From Chitinophaga terrae (ex Kim and Jung 2007) (GTDB taxonomy: Bacteria; Bacteroidota; Bacteroidia; Chitinophagales; Chitinophagaceae): DNA of 64,000 bases. Under the pieces are notes generated by a model. The model searched no databases. It was given only the letters and a program-made list of their open reading frames with translations, and was not told the DNA's origin. The first letter of the stretch is position 1; the number at the start of each line of letters is the position of its first letter. Location of the stretch: NCBI RefSeq assembly GCF_900107795.1, contig NZ_FNRL01000011.1, positions 124,001-188,000 of the forward strand. Reading direction: 5' to 3'. Position numbers and translations under genes: made by a program. Below, piece by piece: positions 46,069 through 54,119 of the stretch.

Positions 46069-46099
46069 AGGGCTGTCTCTACGCTGTGGAGACGGCCCT
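46069..46099 (+). terminator. Intrinsic terminator of the second GH92 gene (GTCTCT family)
   Basis: A 12-base-pair stem (46069-46080 with 46088-46099, two G-U pairs, loop of 7) lies 22 bases after the stop and is followed by TGTTTATTTTAT. It is close to the reverse complement of the hairpin at 46149-46185. Confidence 0.85.
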
Positions 46100-46148
46100 G
46101 TTTATTTTATGGCTCTGCTGTTTAAGCTCCTGTATGGGCCACAAATCA

Positions 46149-46185
46149 AAAAGGTCCGTCTCCACAGCGTAGAGACGGACCTTTT
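46149..46185 (-). terminator. Intrinsic terminator of the sugar-oxidation cluster (GTCTCT family)
   Basis: A perfect 14-base-pair stem (46149-46162 with 46172-46185, loop CACAGCGTA) 24 bases after the stop of the 1134-residue protein gene; minus strand ends in a T-run. Its stem and loop mirror the terminator at 46069-46099. Confidence 0.88.
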
Positions 46186-46209
46186 ATAACGCTTGCGCGT
46201 ATATTTTTC

Positions 46210-49200
46210 TTATGGCAATAATGCAATTGAAACAACGCCTAACTGCACCTGCTGAGTTGCATCTGTCGATTTAAAACGGATATACAGGTTATGTAATTTA
46301 CCGTCGGTGATCGGGGTGAACCTGATGGCAGCTTTGTTAGGAGCTTTTGCAGCAGCGCCGGGACCGATGGTCACTTCGCCGAGGCGGGCGCCATTTTCGT
46401 CGTCCAGGAATGCTTCAACAACATAGCCCTGTTGCGGTGTTTCCTGAACCATGTAAGTGAATTCAAGTCCGCTGACTTCTGTCAGGTCGAGTTGCTTGTA
46501 GCTTGCCCAACCGCCGTTTGAAGGGATCAGGAACTTGCGGTTATCTACAGAGAATGCAGAAATACCGTTGCTCTTGTCGTAATCCGCTGCCGGGATAGTT
46601 GGGTTGCGTAATTCAACGGATGCTGTTCCGGTGATTGGTTTAATACCTGCGCCGCCTTTATCTGTATAGCTTGCGAACAGGTACAGCGTTCCGTTTTCTT
46701 TTACTTCGCCGCCCATAGTTGGGTTGATCGCGCCAGATACCGGCAGGGAAGCAACTTTAGGCGTATTGCCGCCTACAGAGTAGATGTATTCTACCAGCTG
46801 TTTTGCTTCGCCCATAGACAGGCCAGGGTGAGCCGACATAGCTGTTTCGCCCCAAACGCCGCCACCGCCGTTGATGATCTTCTTCGCCAGTTTTTCCGGA
46901 GCTTCAGGATCGTTCTTGTATTTTTCAGCTACCTGTTTAAAGCTTGGACCAATTGATTTCTCATCAACCTTATGACAGGTCTTACAATCAGAAACTTCCA
47001 TGATATTCTTGCCGGCAATGGCGCCGCTGATGATCTGGTGGCCCTGAGGAGATGCGGCTTTATCTTTACCATCGATATAATCTGCCTTCACAAAGATGTT
47101 GTTCACATCCAGTTTGCCATCTGCCGAGCTGCCATCTTCCTTATCACTTACGCTAACAGCATAGTGAACCTGTTTGCCAGGGAAGTAGAACATCTTGTTG
47201 CCTGTAATGTCGATCTTCACTTCAGGAGTTTCGTTACCTGCATAGAGTTCAATGTTCTTGCTCTTAGTTTTAGCGCCTTTGTCGTCTGCTACTTCCACTG
47301 ATACCTGGTATTCACCGGCTGTAGTGTAGGTATATTCAACAAATGGTTCTGTCGTTTCTTTCTTGGTGCCGTTGCCCAGGTTCCACATATAAGTGAGTTT
47401 ATCGCCATCCGGATCTTTAGATCCTTCTGCACTGATCTTCACTTTAAATGGCAGGCCGCCGGTCTGATGGTTTACAGAGATCTCAGCTTTCGGAGCGCGG
47501 TTGCCGCCGTTGTAGTCTATACGGGCCAAACCTGCATCCGGGTTTTTGCTGAACCAGCCGTTTCCGTATTCCAGTACATACAAACGGCCATCAGGACCCA
47601 TTTCCATATCGATAGGCGCTACAAATTTGGTATGAGGCATGAACTTTTCCATTTTGGAGAAGTTGCCGTTTTTGTCCATGGTTACAGCCATGATCCATCC
47701 GCGGATCCAGTCGTAGATGAACAGTTTACCATTGTAGTAATCAGGGAAACGGGTTTCTTTTGGATAGAATTCGCTGTAGTATACAGGGCCTGCTTCCGCA
47801 TTACGGCCTCCGGAACCTACGATCGGGAACTCTTCTGATTTTGCATAAGGGTACCAGATGAAGGCAGGAGTAGCTGGAGGTAATTCTTTTAACCCCGTGT
47901 TGTTACGGGAATGGTTGATTGGTTTTAACGGATCGTAATATGGTCCGCTTTCGCCAGTCTCGTAATTATACACCCTGTAAGGTTTGTTATTGGCGATGAA
48001 CATAGGATAACCAAAGAAGCCAGGTTTTTTGGCCTGGTTGATCTCATCGTATCCGCGTGGTCCGCGCAGGGAATCATCGTTATTGGCATCCGGACCTACC
48101 TCTCCCCAATACACATACCCGGTTTTCTGGTCTACCGACATACGGTAAGGGTTACGCGTACCCATAGCGTAGATCTCAGGGCGTGTTTTGGCGGTACCCT
48201 CTGGGAAGAGGTTACCTTTAGGAATGCTGTAGGAGCCATCTTCATTCACTTTAATACGAAGGATCTTACCACGCAGATCGTTGGTGTTGGCAGATCCGCG
48301 CAGGTCGTCGTATTGCAGGTGACCAGGACGGTCGTCTGTTGGTCCGTAACCTTTGCTCACATATTTCTGGCCCGGTTCGTCGAATGGCGTGGTATTATCA
48401 CCTGTAGAAAGATATAACAGGCCATCGGGACCAAAAGCGATAGAACCGCCTGTATGGCAGCAGATATCACGTTGTGAATAGAATTGCAGGATCACTTTTT
48501 CGGAAGACATGTCCAGTTTGTTGTTTTCGAATTTGAAACGCGACAAACGGTTAACGGAAGTGTCTTTAGGCGAATACATCGCGTAGATGTAGTGATTATC
48601 CTTGAATTTAGGATCGGCGGCCAGTCCCAGGAATCCTTCTTCAGCATTTACATGCGGCACATCGGTATGATGATAAACATTCAGGAATCCAACCTGTGAA
48701 AGTTTTTTCTCTGCATTGTTATAGAGCATCAGTTCACCACGGCGCTGGGCAATGAGGATGTCGAGGTTCGGGAGTATAGCCATTTCCGTTGGTTCGAAGA
48801 ACTCGCCCGATACCAGCTGGGTTTTGGTGAAACGGTCTTCGTCCGGAACGCGCAGCGTAGTTGCTTTGCTGTAATCCAGCACCAGGTTCTTACCGATCGC
48901 ATATTTAATACCGCCGGCAATATGTTTCAGGAACAGGCTATCAGAATAGGATTCTTCGGTATGACCAAGACCTGTGTAGAAAGCGCGTCCGCCATCATAG
49001 TCGTGGTACCAGCTGATAGGGTGATTACCATTCATGGTACCGCCCTGGTAGCTCTTTTCGTCCAGTTTCAGCAGTACCGTAGTGGTAGTATCTACATTCC
49101 TGTAGTTGTACCATTCGTCGGTATGTTCCCATTTTTCGGGAAGTCCTTCTGTTGCAGGGAAAGATTTGTCCACTACTTCGATGGTAGCTTTATGAACGCC

Positions 49201-49614
49201 CGGAGGGTGGTTCTGGAACCATGCGCCGGCGAGGTGGTTATACCATCCCCATTCGTATTCTGCATCGGCTGCGGCATGAATACCAACGTACCCGCCACCT
49301 GCCTGGATATATCTTTCGAAATCAGCTTCCTGGTAGTTGTTCAGCAGATCACCTGTGGTATTGAGGAAGATAACGGCAGCGTATTGTTGCAGTGAATCTT
49401 CGTTGAATTTCGCTGCATCTACAGTAGTGTCTACATCAAACCCATTTTCCTGTCCCAGTTTCTGGATGGCAGTGATGCCCGGGGTGATGGAGTTATGATG
49501 GAAGCCTGCTGTTTTGGTAAACAGGAGCACTTTAGGCTTTCCGGGCCTGGACTTCTGACAGGCGGCGAAGCCTACAAGGGCCAGGAGAAGAATTAGTTTA
49601 ATTGAATTTTTCAT
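46210..49614 (-). CDS. Five-part lipoprotein: ThuA, PQQ-type sugar dehydrogenase, PKD, cytochrome c and carbohydrate-binding-like domain
   Basis: The 1134-residue protein begins with a lipoprotein signal (LLALVGFAAC, Cys20). Domains in order: ThuA-like (about 28-240, VLLFTKTAGFHHNSITPGIT); six-bladed sugar dehydrogenase of the PQQ/sorbosone type (about 255-690, with IAQRRGELMLYN, MYSPKDTSVNRLSR, GRLYVLEYGNGWF); PKD (about 700-795, DPDGDKLTYMWNLGNGTKKE); monohaem cytochrome c (about 870-960, CKTCH at 877-881); and a beta-rich C-terminal part that resembles CBM6. Electrons taken from a sugar could pass to the haem in the same chain. It is the last gene of the cluster. Confidence 0.9.
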   Translation of the reverse strand: MKNSIKLILLLALVGFAACQKSRPGKPKVLLFTKTAGFHHNSITPGITAIQKLGQENGFDVDTTVDAAKFNEDSLQQYAAVIFLNTTGDLLNNYQEADFERYIQAGGGYVGIHAAADAEYEWGWYNHLAGAWFQNHPPGVHKATIEVVDKSFPATEGLPEKWEHTDEWYNYRNVDTTTTVLLKLDEKSYQGGTMNGNHPISWYHDYDGGRAFYTGLGHTEESYSDSLFLKHIAGGIKYAIGKNLVLDYSKATTLRVPDEDRFTKTQLVSGEFFEPTEMAILPNLDILIAQRRGELMLYNNAEKKLSQVGFLNVYHHTDVPHVNAEEGFLGLAADPKFKDNHYIYAMYSPKDTSVNRLSRFKFENNKLDMSSEKVILQFYSQRDICCHTGGSIAFGPDGLLYLSTGDNTTPFDEPGQKYVSKGYGPTDDRPGHLQYDDLRGSANTNDLRGKILRIKVNEDGSYSIPKGNLFPEGTAKTRPEIYAMGTRNPYRMSVDQKTGYVYWGEVGPDANNDDSLRGPRGYDEINQAKKPGFFGYPMFIANNKPYRVYNYETGESGPYYDPLKPINHSRNNTGLKELPPATPAFIWYPYAKSEEFPIVGSGGRNAEAGPVYYSEFYPKETRFPDYYNGKLFIYDWIRGWIMAVTMDKNGNFSKMEKFMPHTKFVAPIDMEMGPDGRLYVLEYGNGWFSKNPDAGLARIDYNGGNRAPKAEISVNHQTGGLPFKVKISAEGSKDPDGDKLTYMWNLGNGTKKETTEPFVEYTYTTAGEYQVSVEVADDKGAKTKSKNIELYAGNETPEVKIDITGNKMFYFPGKQVHYAVSVSDKEDGSSADGKLDVNNIFVKADYIDGKDKAASPQGHQIISGAIAGKNIMEVSDCKTCHKVDEKSIGPSFKQVAEKYKNDPEAPEKLAKKIINGGGGVWGETAMSAHPGLSMGEAKQLVEYIYSVGGNTPKVASLPVSGAINPTMGGEVKENGTLYLFASYTDKGGAGIKPITGTASVELRNPTIPAADYDKSNGISAFSVDNRKFLIPSNGGWASYKQLDLTEVSGLEFTYMVQETPQQGYVVEAFLDDENGARLGEVTIGPGAAAKAPNKAAIRFTPITDGKLHNLYIRFKSTDATQQVQLGVVSIALLP

Positions 49615-49628
49615 TACTATAGCTAGTC

Positions 49629-50375
49629 TTAGTTATTGGGTTTCCAATTACCGATGGCGTATTCTATGCCACCCAGTAAATGCTTCAGATATACAGGATC
49701 CTGGTAGGATTCTTTGACGTGGCCCATTTCAGTGTAAAATGCGCGTCCTCCTTCGAAGCTGTGATACCAGCACATAGGGTGATTGTCGCCGTTTTTACCG
49801 CCGGAGTAAGTGCTTTCATCTATTTTGATCAGCACATGCACATCAGGGTTCAGGTTCTTGAAATTGTACCACTCGTCTTTACGGATCCATTCATCCGGCA
49901 GGTCTTTGGTGGCGGGGTGGTTATGATCTACAACCCTGAGCATTGCTGTTTGCTGGTGCGGGTGACTGAGGAACCATGCACCGGCCAGTTTGTTGTACCA
50001 AGGCCAGTCGTACTCTGTGTCTGTTGCCGCGTGGATACCCATCCATCCTCCGCCTTTGTGTATGTAGTTTTCGAAAGCTACCTGTTGCGCGCTGTCTAAT
50101 ACATCGCCGGTAGTGCAGCTGAAGATGACTGCTGCATATTTTTTAAGATTGGAAGGAGTGAATACACTTGCATCTTCCGTAGTGTCGACCTTAAAACCGT
50201 TTTCTTCCCCTAATTTCATGATTGCCAGCTTAGCGGCTGGAATGCAATCATGACGGAATCCTTTGGTTTTGGAGAACACTAAAACTCTTTTTGTTTTTGG
50301 CTTATGACCGCCGGCTTGCGCGGCTGTCAGGCCAATAAGGAGCATGAGTGCGAAAAACGTGGTTAATGTTTTCAT
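49629..50375 (-). CDS. Secreted ThuA-like protein
   Basis: The 248-residue protein has a signal peptide (MKTLTTFFALMLLIGLTAAQAGG) and one ThuA domain (VLVFSKTKGFRHDCIPAAKL, GGGWMGIHAATDTEYDWPWY, MCWYHSFEGGRAFYTEMGHV), a glutamine-amidotransferase-like fold linked to 3-keto-sugar and trehalose-type metabolism. It is clearly related to the first domain of the 1134-residue neighbour, 14 bases downstream. I start at 50375; the longer frame (to 50411) begins inside the inverted repeat. Its catalytic activity is not established. Confidence 0.9.
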   Translation of the reverse strand: MKTLTTFFALMLLIGLTAAQAGGHKPKTKRVLVFSKTKGFRHDCIPAAKLAIMKLGEENGFKVDTTEDASVFTPSNLKKYAAVIFSCTTGDVLDSAQQVAFENYIHKGGGWMGIHAATDTEYDWPWYNKLAGAWFLSHPHQQTAMLRVVDHNHPATKDLPDEWIRKDEWYNFKNLNPDVHVLIKIDESTYSGGKNGDNHPMCWYHSFEGGRAFYTEMGHVKESYQDPVYLKHLLGGIEYAIGNWKPNN

Positions 50376-50392
50376 TGTGTACGTGGGTTGTT

Positions 50393-50551
50393 CTTTCACG
50401 CGGAGACGCAAAGAATTTTTTTAGATTGAAGCGAATTTTAAGACCGCAAAGGAGCGGAGATTATGTATTGTTTAAAATATTTATTTCCGCTCCTTTGCGG
50501 TCTTAAAATTCGCTTCAATCTAAAAAAATTCTTTGCGCCTTTGCGTGAAAG
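50393..50551. repeat. Long inverted repeat with GCAAAG motif, copy 2
   Basis: Two 66-base arms (50393-50458 and 50486-50551) pair with only three mismatches around a 27-base loop. The arms contain GCAAAGGAGCGG, GAAGCGAATTTT and TTTCACGC, as in the copy at 37126-37312. It lies four bases from the DUF1080 stop codon and 17 bases before the ThuA start, on the transcribed path between the two genes, so it may fold in the mRNA. Confidence 0.9.
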
Positions 50552-50554
50552 GAA

Positions 50555-51277
50555 TTAAAGTTCTCTTATTTTGATATTACGGTACCATACGTCGTTACCG
50601 TGGTCCTGCAAGGCGATATGACCTTTAGCGTATTTGCCGAAGTCCTTCCAGTTTTTGAATTTACTGTTAGCTACCAAAGCATCCCATTCAGGAGTACCCA
50701 TAGTAGTTTCGGCAGTTTTAACGCCGTTGAGCCAGAGGGTCAGGTGACCATCTTTTTTCAGGATCCTGGCGGTGTTCCACTGGCCAACCGGTTTGGCAGG
50801 GTTAGATGGAGCTTTGATCAGGTCGTACAATTCGCCTGAATTGTGCTTTACGTTCTTACCATCCGGGTGTTTTGCATCGTCCAGTACCTGCATTTCAGGA
50901 CCGGATAAGTATGACTGGCCCAATGAAGGATCTTCATGTACGCTGAAAATGATACCGCTGTTACCGCCTTCAGAGATCTTCCAGTCGATCAGCAGTTCGT
51001 AATTTTCGTATTCGCCGTCTGTTACCAGGTCGCCGCCGGGGGCGCCACTTTTCTTGGCAGATTGGTCGAGGCCAATTGCGCCATCAGCAACTTTCCATGC
51101 CGCGCTGGCAGAAGACTGGTTGTAAGAATGCCATCCTTTGGTAGAAGTACCATCGAACAACAGTTTCCAACCTTGTTTCTTTTCTTTTGCCGACAGGGTA
51201 TTCAATTTCTGGGCATTAACAACCTGGGTGCTGATTACAGCACCGAGCATGAGTGCGCCCATGATTATTTTTTTCAT
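50555..51277 (-). CDS. DUF1080 (3-keto-disaccharide hydrolase-like) secreted protein
   Basis: DUF1080 proteins have a jelly-roll fold and some cleave 3-keto-glycosides. The 240-residue protein has a signal peptide (MKKIIMGALMLGAVISTQVV, cleavage at VNAQ), then GWKLLFDGTSTKGWHSYNQS, ENYELLIDWKISEGGNSGII, LSGPEMQVLDDAKHPDGKNV, YDLIKAPSNPAKPVGQWN and the closing IALQDHGNDVWYRNIKIREL. All are family hallmarks. It lies 29 bases from the cytochrome c gene. Confidence 0.93.
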   Translation of the reverse strand: MKKIIMGALMLGAVISTQVVNAQKLNTLSAKEKKQGWKLLFDGTSTKGWHSYNQSSASAAWKVADGAIGLDQSAKKSGAPGGDLVTDGEYENYELLIDWKISEGGNSGIIFSVHEDPSLGQSYLSGPEMQVLDDAKHPDGKNVKHNSGELYDLIKAPSNPAKPVGQWNTARILKKDGHLTLWLNGVKTAETTMGTPEWDALVANSKFKNWKDFGKYAKGHIALQDHGNDVWYRNIKIREL

Positions 51278-51306
51278 TTACTATGAGTTAAGTGATGAAT
51301 AGAAGT

Positions 51307-51723
51307 TTACTTCTTCAGGGACAGGATGTAGGTCACCATTTCCTTTGCATCATCTTTAGATACATTAGGGTGTGGCAACATAGCTACTTCTCCCCAGTTA
51401 CCTGAACCGCCTTTGATAACCTTATCAGCAAGTTTGTCAACATTTTCAGGAGTGTTAGGATATTTAGCAGCGATATCTTTCAATGCAGGTCCTACTACTT
51501 TCATTTCTACTTTGTGGCAGGTCTGGCAGTCGCTTGCCGCCATGAGCTTTTCACCTTTGCTTTCTTCGGTTTTAGCTTCGCTGCTGCCTGAAACCATTGA
51601 ATTATCTGCTGCCGGAGTTTCCTGCGCATTTTCTACTTTCTTTTCTTCTTGTTTTGTCTCACCTCCGCATGCCGCAAAAAATACAGCACTTAATACCAGC
51701 GGCGCCAGATATCTCTTTCTCAT
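51307..51723 (-). CDS. Lipoprotein monohaem cytochrome c
   Basis: The 138-residue protein has a lipoprotein signal (MRKRYLAPLVLSAVFFAACG, Cys19), a charged linker (about 22-58) and a cytochrome c domain with CQTCH at 66-70, GPALKDIAAKYPN and the distal Met in GEVAMLPHPNVS. This domain is a close relative of the haem domain inside the 1134-residue protein (same SDCxTCHKV, IxGGxGxWGExAM and HP). It likely carries electrons from sugar oxidation to the terminal oxidase. Confidence 0.93.
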   Translation of the reverse strand: MRKRYLAPLVLSAVFFAACGGETKQEEKKVENAQETPAADNSMVSGSSEAKTEESKGEKLMAASDCQTCHKVEMKVVGPALKDIAAKYPNTPENVDKLADKVIKGGSGNWGEVAMLPHPNVSKDDAKEMVTYILSLKK

Positions 51724-51782
51724 TTGTTGATGTTTTAAATAATTGTTTATAATAGATTTAATGACTTACTGATTTTAACGAC

Positions 51783-51833
51783 TTTGGGATTTTGTTTATC
51801 GGTTCAGGAAGAATCAATAAACAAAATCCCAAA
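51783..51833. other. Perfect 16-base-pair stem upstream of the cytochrome c gene
   Basis: TTTGGGATTTTGTTTA (51783-51798) pairs perfectly with 51818-51833, loop 19 bases. It lies between the isomerase stop and the cytochrome c start. The minus strand has no T-run after it, so a protein-binding or RNA-processing role is as possible as termination. Confidence 0.6.
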
Positions 51834-51854
51834 ATATAGGTCTTATTAGTTAGC

Positions 51855-52910
51855 TCAGATACCGAGTATGCGTTTGTTGAAAGCCTCGTCTGTTCCCGCT
51901 CCTGCGAAATCGTCGAATGCTTTTTCTGTAACCCTGATGATATGATCTTTTATGAAAGGAGCGCCTTCTTTAGCACCGTCTTCCGGATGCTTGATGCAGC
52001 ATTCCCATTCCATAACAGCCCATCCTTCAAAGTTATACTGTGTTAATTTGCTGAAGATGGATTTGAAATCTACCTGTCCGTCGCCCAGGGAGCGGAAACG
52101 TCCCGGCCTGTCGATCCATGACTGGAAGCCGCCGTATACGCCTGATCTGCCGGTTGGGTTGAATTCAGCATCCTTTACGTGGAATGCCTTGATCCGCTCG
52201 TGGTAGATATCGATGTATTCGAGGTAATCCAGGCATTGCAACAGCAGGTGGCTTGGATCGTAGAGCAGGTTTGCCCTTTTGTGGTTGCCTGTAGCTTCCA
52301 GGAAGCGTTCGAAGGTAATACCATCGTGCAGGTCTTCACCCGGGTGAATTTCGTAGCAAACGTCTACGCCATTTTCTTCAAACTCGTTGAGGATAGGCAG
52401 CCAGCGTTTTGCCAGTTCAGCAAAGCCTGTTTCTACCAGTCCGGCAGGGCGCTGAGGCCATGGGTACATGGCTGGAGCCCAGAGCAGGGCGCCGCTGAAA
52501 GTAGCATGGGCATTCAAACCCAGGTTCCGGCTGGCTTTAGCAGCGTATTTCAGCTGGTTCACAGCCCATTCTGTACGGGCTTTGATGTTATTATGATATT
52601 CGGCAGGCGCAAAACCATCGAACATTTCAGAGAATGCCGGGTTTACAGCTACCAGTTGTCCCTGCAGGTGGGTGCTGAGTTCAGTGATCTCCAAACCGGC
52701 AGCGTTTACGATACCTTTGATCTCGTCTGCATAGGTTTTGCTTTCAGCAGCTTTTTGCAGGTCTATCAGTCTTGTTTCCCAGGTTGGGATCTGAACGCCT
52801 TTAAAGCCAATGGAAGCAGCCCATTCGCAGATGGATTTCAGGTTATTGAACGGCGCTTGATCACCCATGAACTGCGCCAGGAAAATACCAGGTCCTTTTA
52901 TCGTTTTCAT
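51855..52910 (-). CDS. Sugar phosphate isomerase/epimerase family TIM-barrel protein
   Basis: The 351-residue cytoplasmic protein belongs to the xylose isomerase-like TIM-barrel superfamily. The metal ligands are visible: Glu in DVCYEIHPGEDLHDGITF, Asp/His in LLYDPSHLLLQCLD and HVKDAEFNPTG, and Glu in WAVMEWECCIKHPEDGAKEG. The best analogy is the epimerase YcjR of E. coli, which acts on 3-keto sugars beside a Gfo/Idh dehydrogenase, but the substrate is not proven. It lies 22 bases after the dehydrogenase. Confidence 0.88.
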   Translation of the reverse strand: MKTIKGPGIFLAQFMGDQAPFNNLKSICEWAASIGFKGVQIPTWETRLIDLQKAAESKTYADEIKGIVNAAGLEITELSTHLQGQLVAVNPAFSEMFDGFAPAEYHNNIKARTEWAVNQLKYAAKASRNLGLNAHATFSGALLWAPAMYPWPQRPAGLVETGFAELAKRWLPILNEFEENGVDVCYEIHPGEDLHDGITFERFLEATGNHKRANLLYDPSHLLLQCLDYLEYIDIYHERIKAFHVKDAEFNPTGRSGVYGGFQSWIDRPGRFRSLGDGQVDFKSIFSKLTQYNFEGWAVMEWECCIKHPEDGAKEGAPFIKDHIIRVTEKAFDDFAGAGTDEAFNKRILGI

Positions 52911-52932
52911 ACAATCGTTCTGGTGGTGAATA

Positions 52933-54096
52933 CTAGATCTCGAAGTTAGTCCATTTTACATCGCTTTGTGCAGAGCGAACAACGTTATCAATGAACGCCA
53001 TACCGCGAACACCTTCGGCAACGCTTGGGAAGTCGAGAGATTCAGGAGAAGGCGTTACGCCGTCGATCTTTGCGCTCAGCGTACGTGCGAAGTTGCGATA
53101 CAGGTTGCCAAATGCTTCCAGGTAACCTTCAGGGTGGCCGCCCGGAGTGCGTGTGTTGGCGGTCATATAGCTCGACTGGAAGCCATAGCCGTTACCTGCA
53201 CGGTAGATCTCTGTTGGTTTGTCCAGCCATTTTACCAGCAGGGTATTTGGTTCCTGCTGTGCCCATTCGAGCCCGCCTTTTTCGCCGTATACACGGATCT
53301 TCAGTGCGTTCTCTTCACCGGCAGCAACCTGTGAAGCCATTAAAACACCGGCGGCGCCGTTGTCGAAACGCAATAAAACGTTGCCATCGTCATCCAGGGC
53401 GCGACCAGGAACCATGATATTCAGGTCGGCGCATAACTGGGTGATATTGGAGCCGGTGATATATTCTGCCAGGTTAGCAGCGTGGGTACCGATGTCGCCC
53501 ATGCAACCGCTTTTACCTGATTTGGAAGGATCTGTTCTCCATGCTGCCTGTGCATTGCCTTCTCTTTCGCTCATTTTGCTCAGCCAGCCCTGAGGATATT
53601 CTACCCATACTTTACGGATCTTACCCAAAGCTCCGTCTTTTACCATTTGCCTGGCTTGTTTCACCATTGGGTAACCGGTGTAGGTATGTGTCAGTAAAAG
53701 TGTTAAGCCGGTAGCTTCCACTTTCTCTTTTAATTTTTTAGCTTCTTCCAGGGAAAAAGTGATCGGTTTTTCTATCACTACGTTGAAACCTTTGTCTAAC
53801 GCCATCATGGCAGGCTCGAAGTGCGCGAAGTTCGGAGTAACGATTGTTACAAAGTCCAGGCGTTTATCGGCCGGCATGGCAGCTTCTTTTTCCAGCATGG
53901 TTTTGAAATCCAGGTAGGTGCGTTCCGGGTCCAGGAACAACATTTTTCCTGATTCGATAGCTGTTTCATTATGAATGCTAAGTGCACCAGCTACTAATTC
54001 AATTAATCCGTCCATATTGGCAGCAATACGGTGAATTGCACCAATGAAGGCGTCTTTACCGCCTCCGATCATTCCCATTCTGAGTTTCCGTGTCAT
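52933..54096 (-). CDS. Gfo/Idh/MocA family oxidoreductase
   Basis: The 387-residue NAD(P)-dependent enzyme has an N-terminal Rossmann fold (MGMIGGGKDAFIGAIHRIAA), the family EKPI motif (GFNVVIEKPITFSLEEAKKL) with the catalytic Lys, and the GDIGTHAANLAEYI motif in the second domain. No signal peptide is present, so it is cytoplasmic. Members in such clusters oxidise or reduce C3 of sugars. It lies 23 bases after the MFS gene and 22 before the isomerase gene. Confidence 0.92.
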   Translation of the reverse strand: MTRKLRMGMIGGGKDAFIGAIHRIAANMDGLIELVAGALSIHNETAIESGKMLFLDPERTYLDFKTMLEKEAAMPADKRLDFVTIVTPNFAHFEPAMMALDKGFNVVIEKPITFSLEEAKKLKEKVEATGLTLLLTHTYTGYPMVKQARQMVKDGALGKIRKVWVEYPQGWLSKMSEREGNAQAAWRTDPSKSGKSGCMGDIGTHAANLAEYITGSNITQLCADLNIMVPGRALDDDGNVLLRFDNGAAGVLMASQVAAGEENALKIRVYGEKGGLEWAQQEPNTLLVKWLDKPTEIYRAGNGYGFQSSYMTANTRTPGGHPEGYLEAFGNLYRNFARTLSAKIDGVTPSPESLDFPSVAEGVRGMAFIDNVVRSAQSDVKWTNFEI

Positions 54097-54119
54097 ATTT
54101 ACAATTATCGTTTTTTAAG

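Noticed and set aside
50376-50411. Longer start for the ThuA gene
   Set aside because: The added residues come from the inverted repeat and break the signal peptide; the ATG at 50375 is better.
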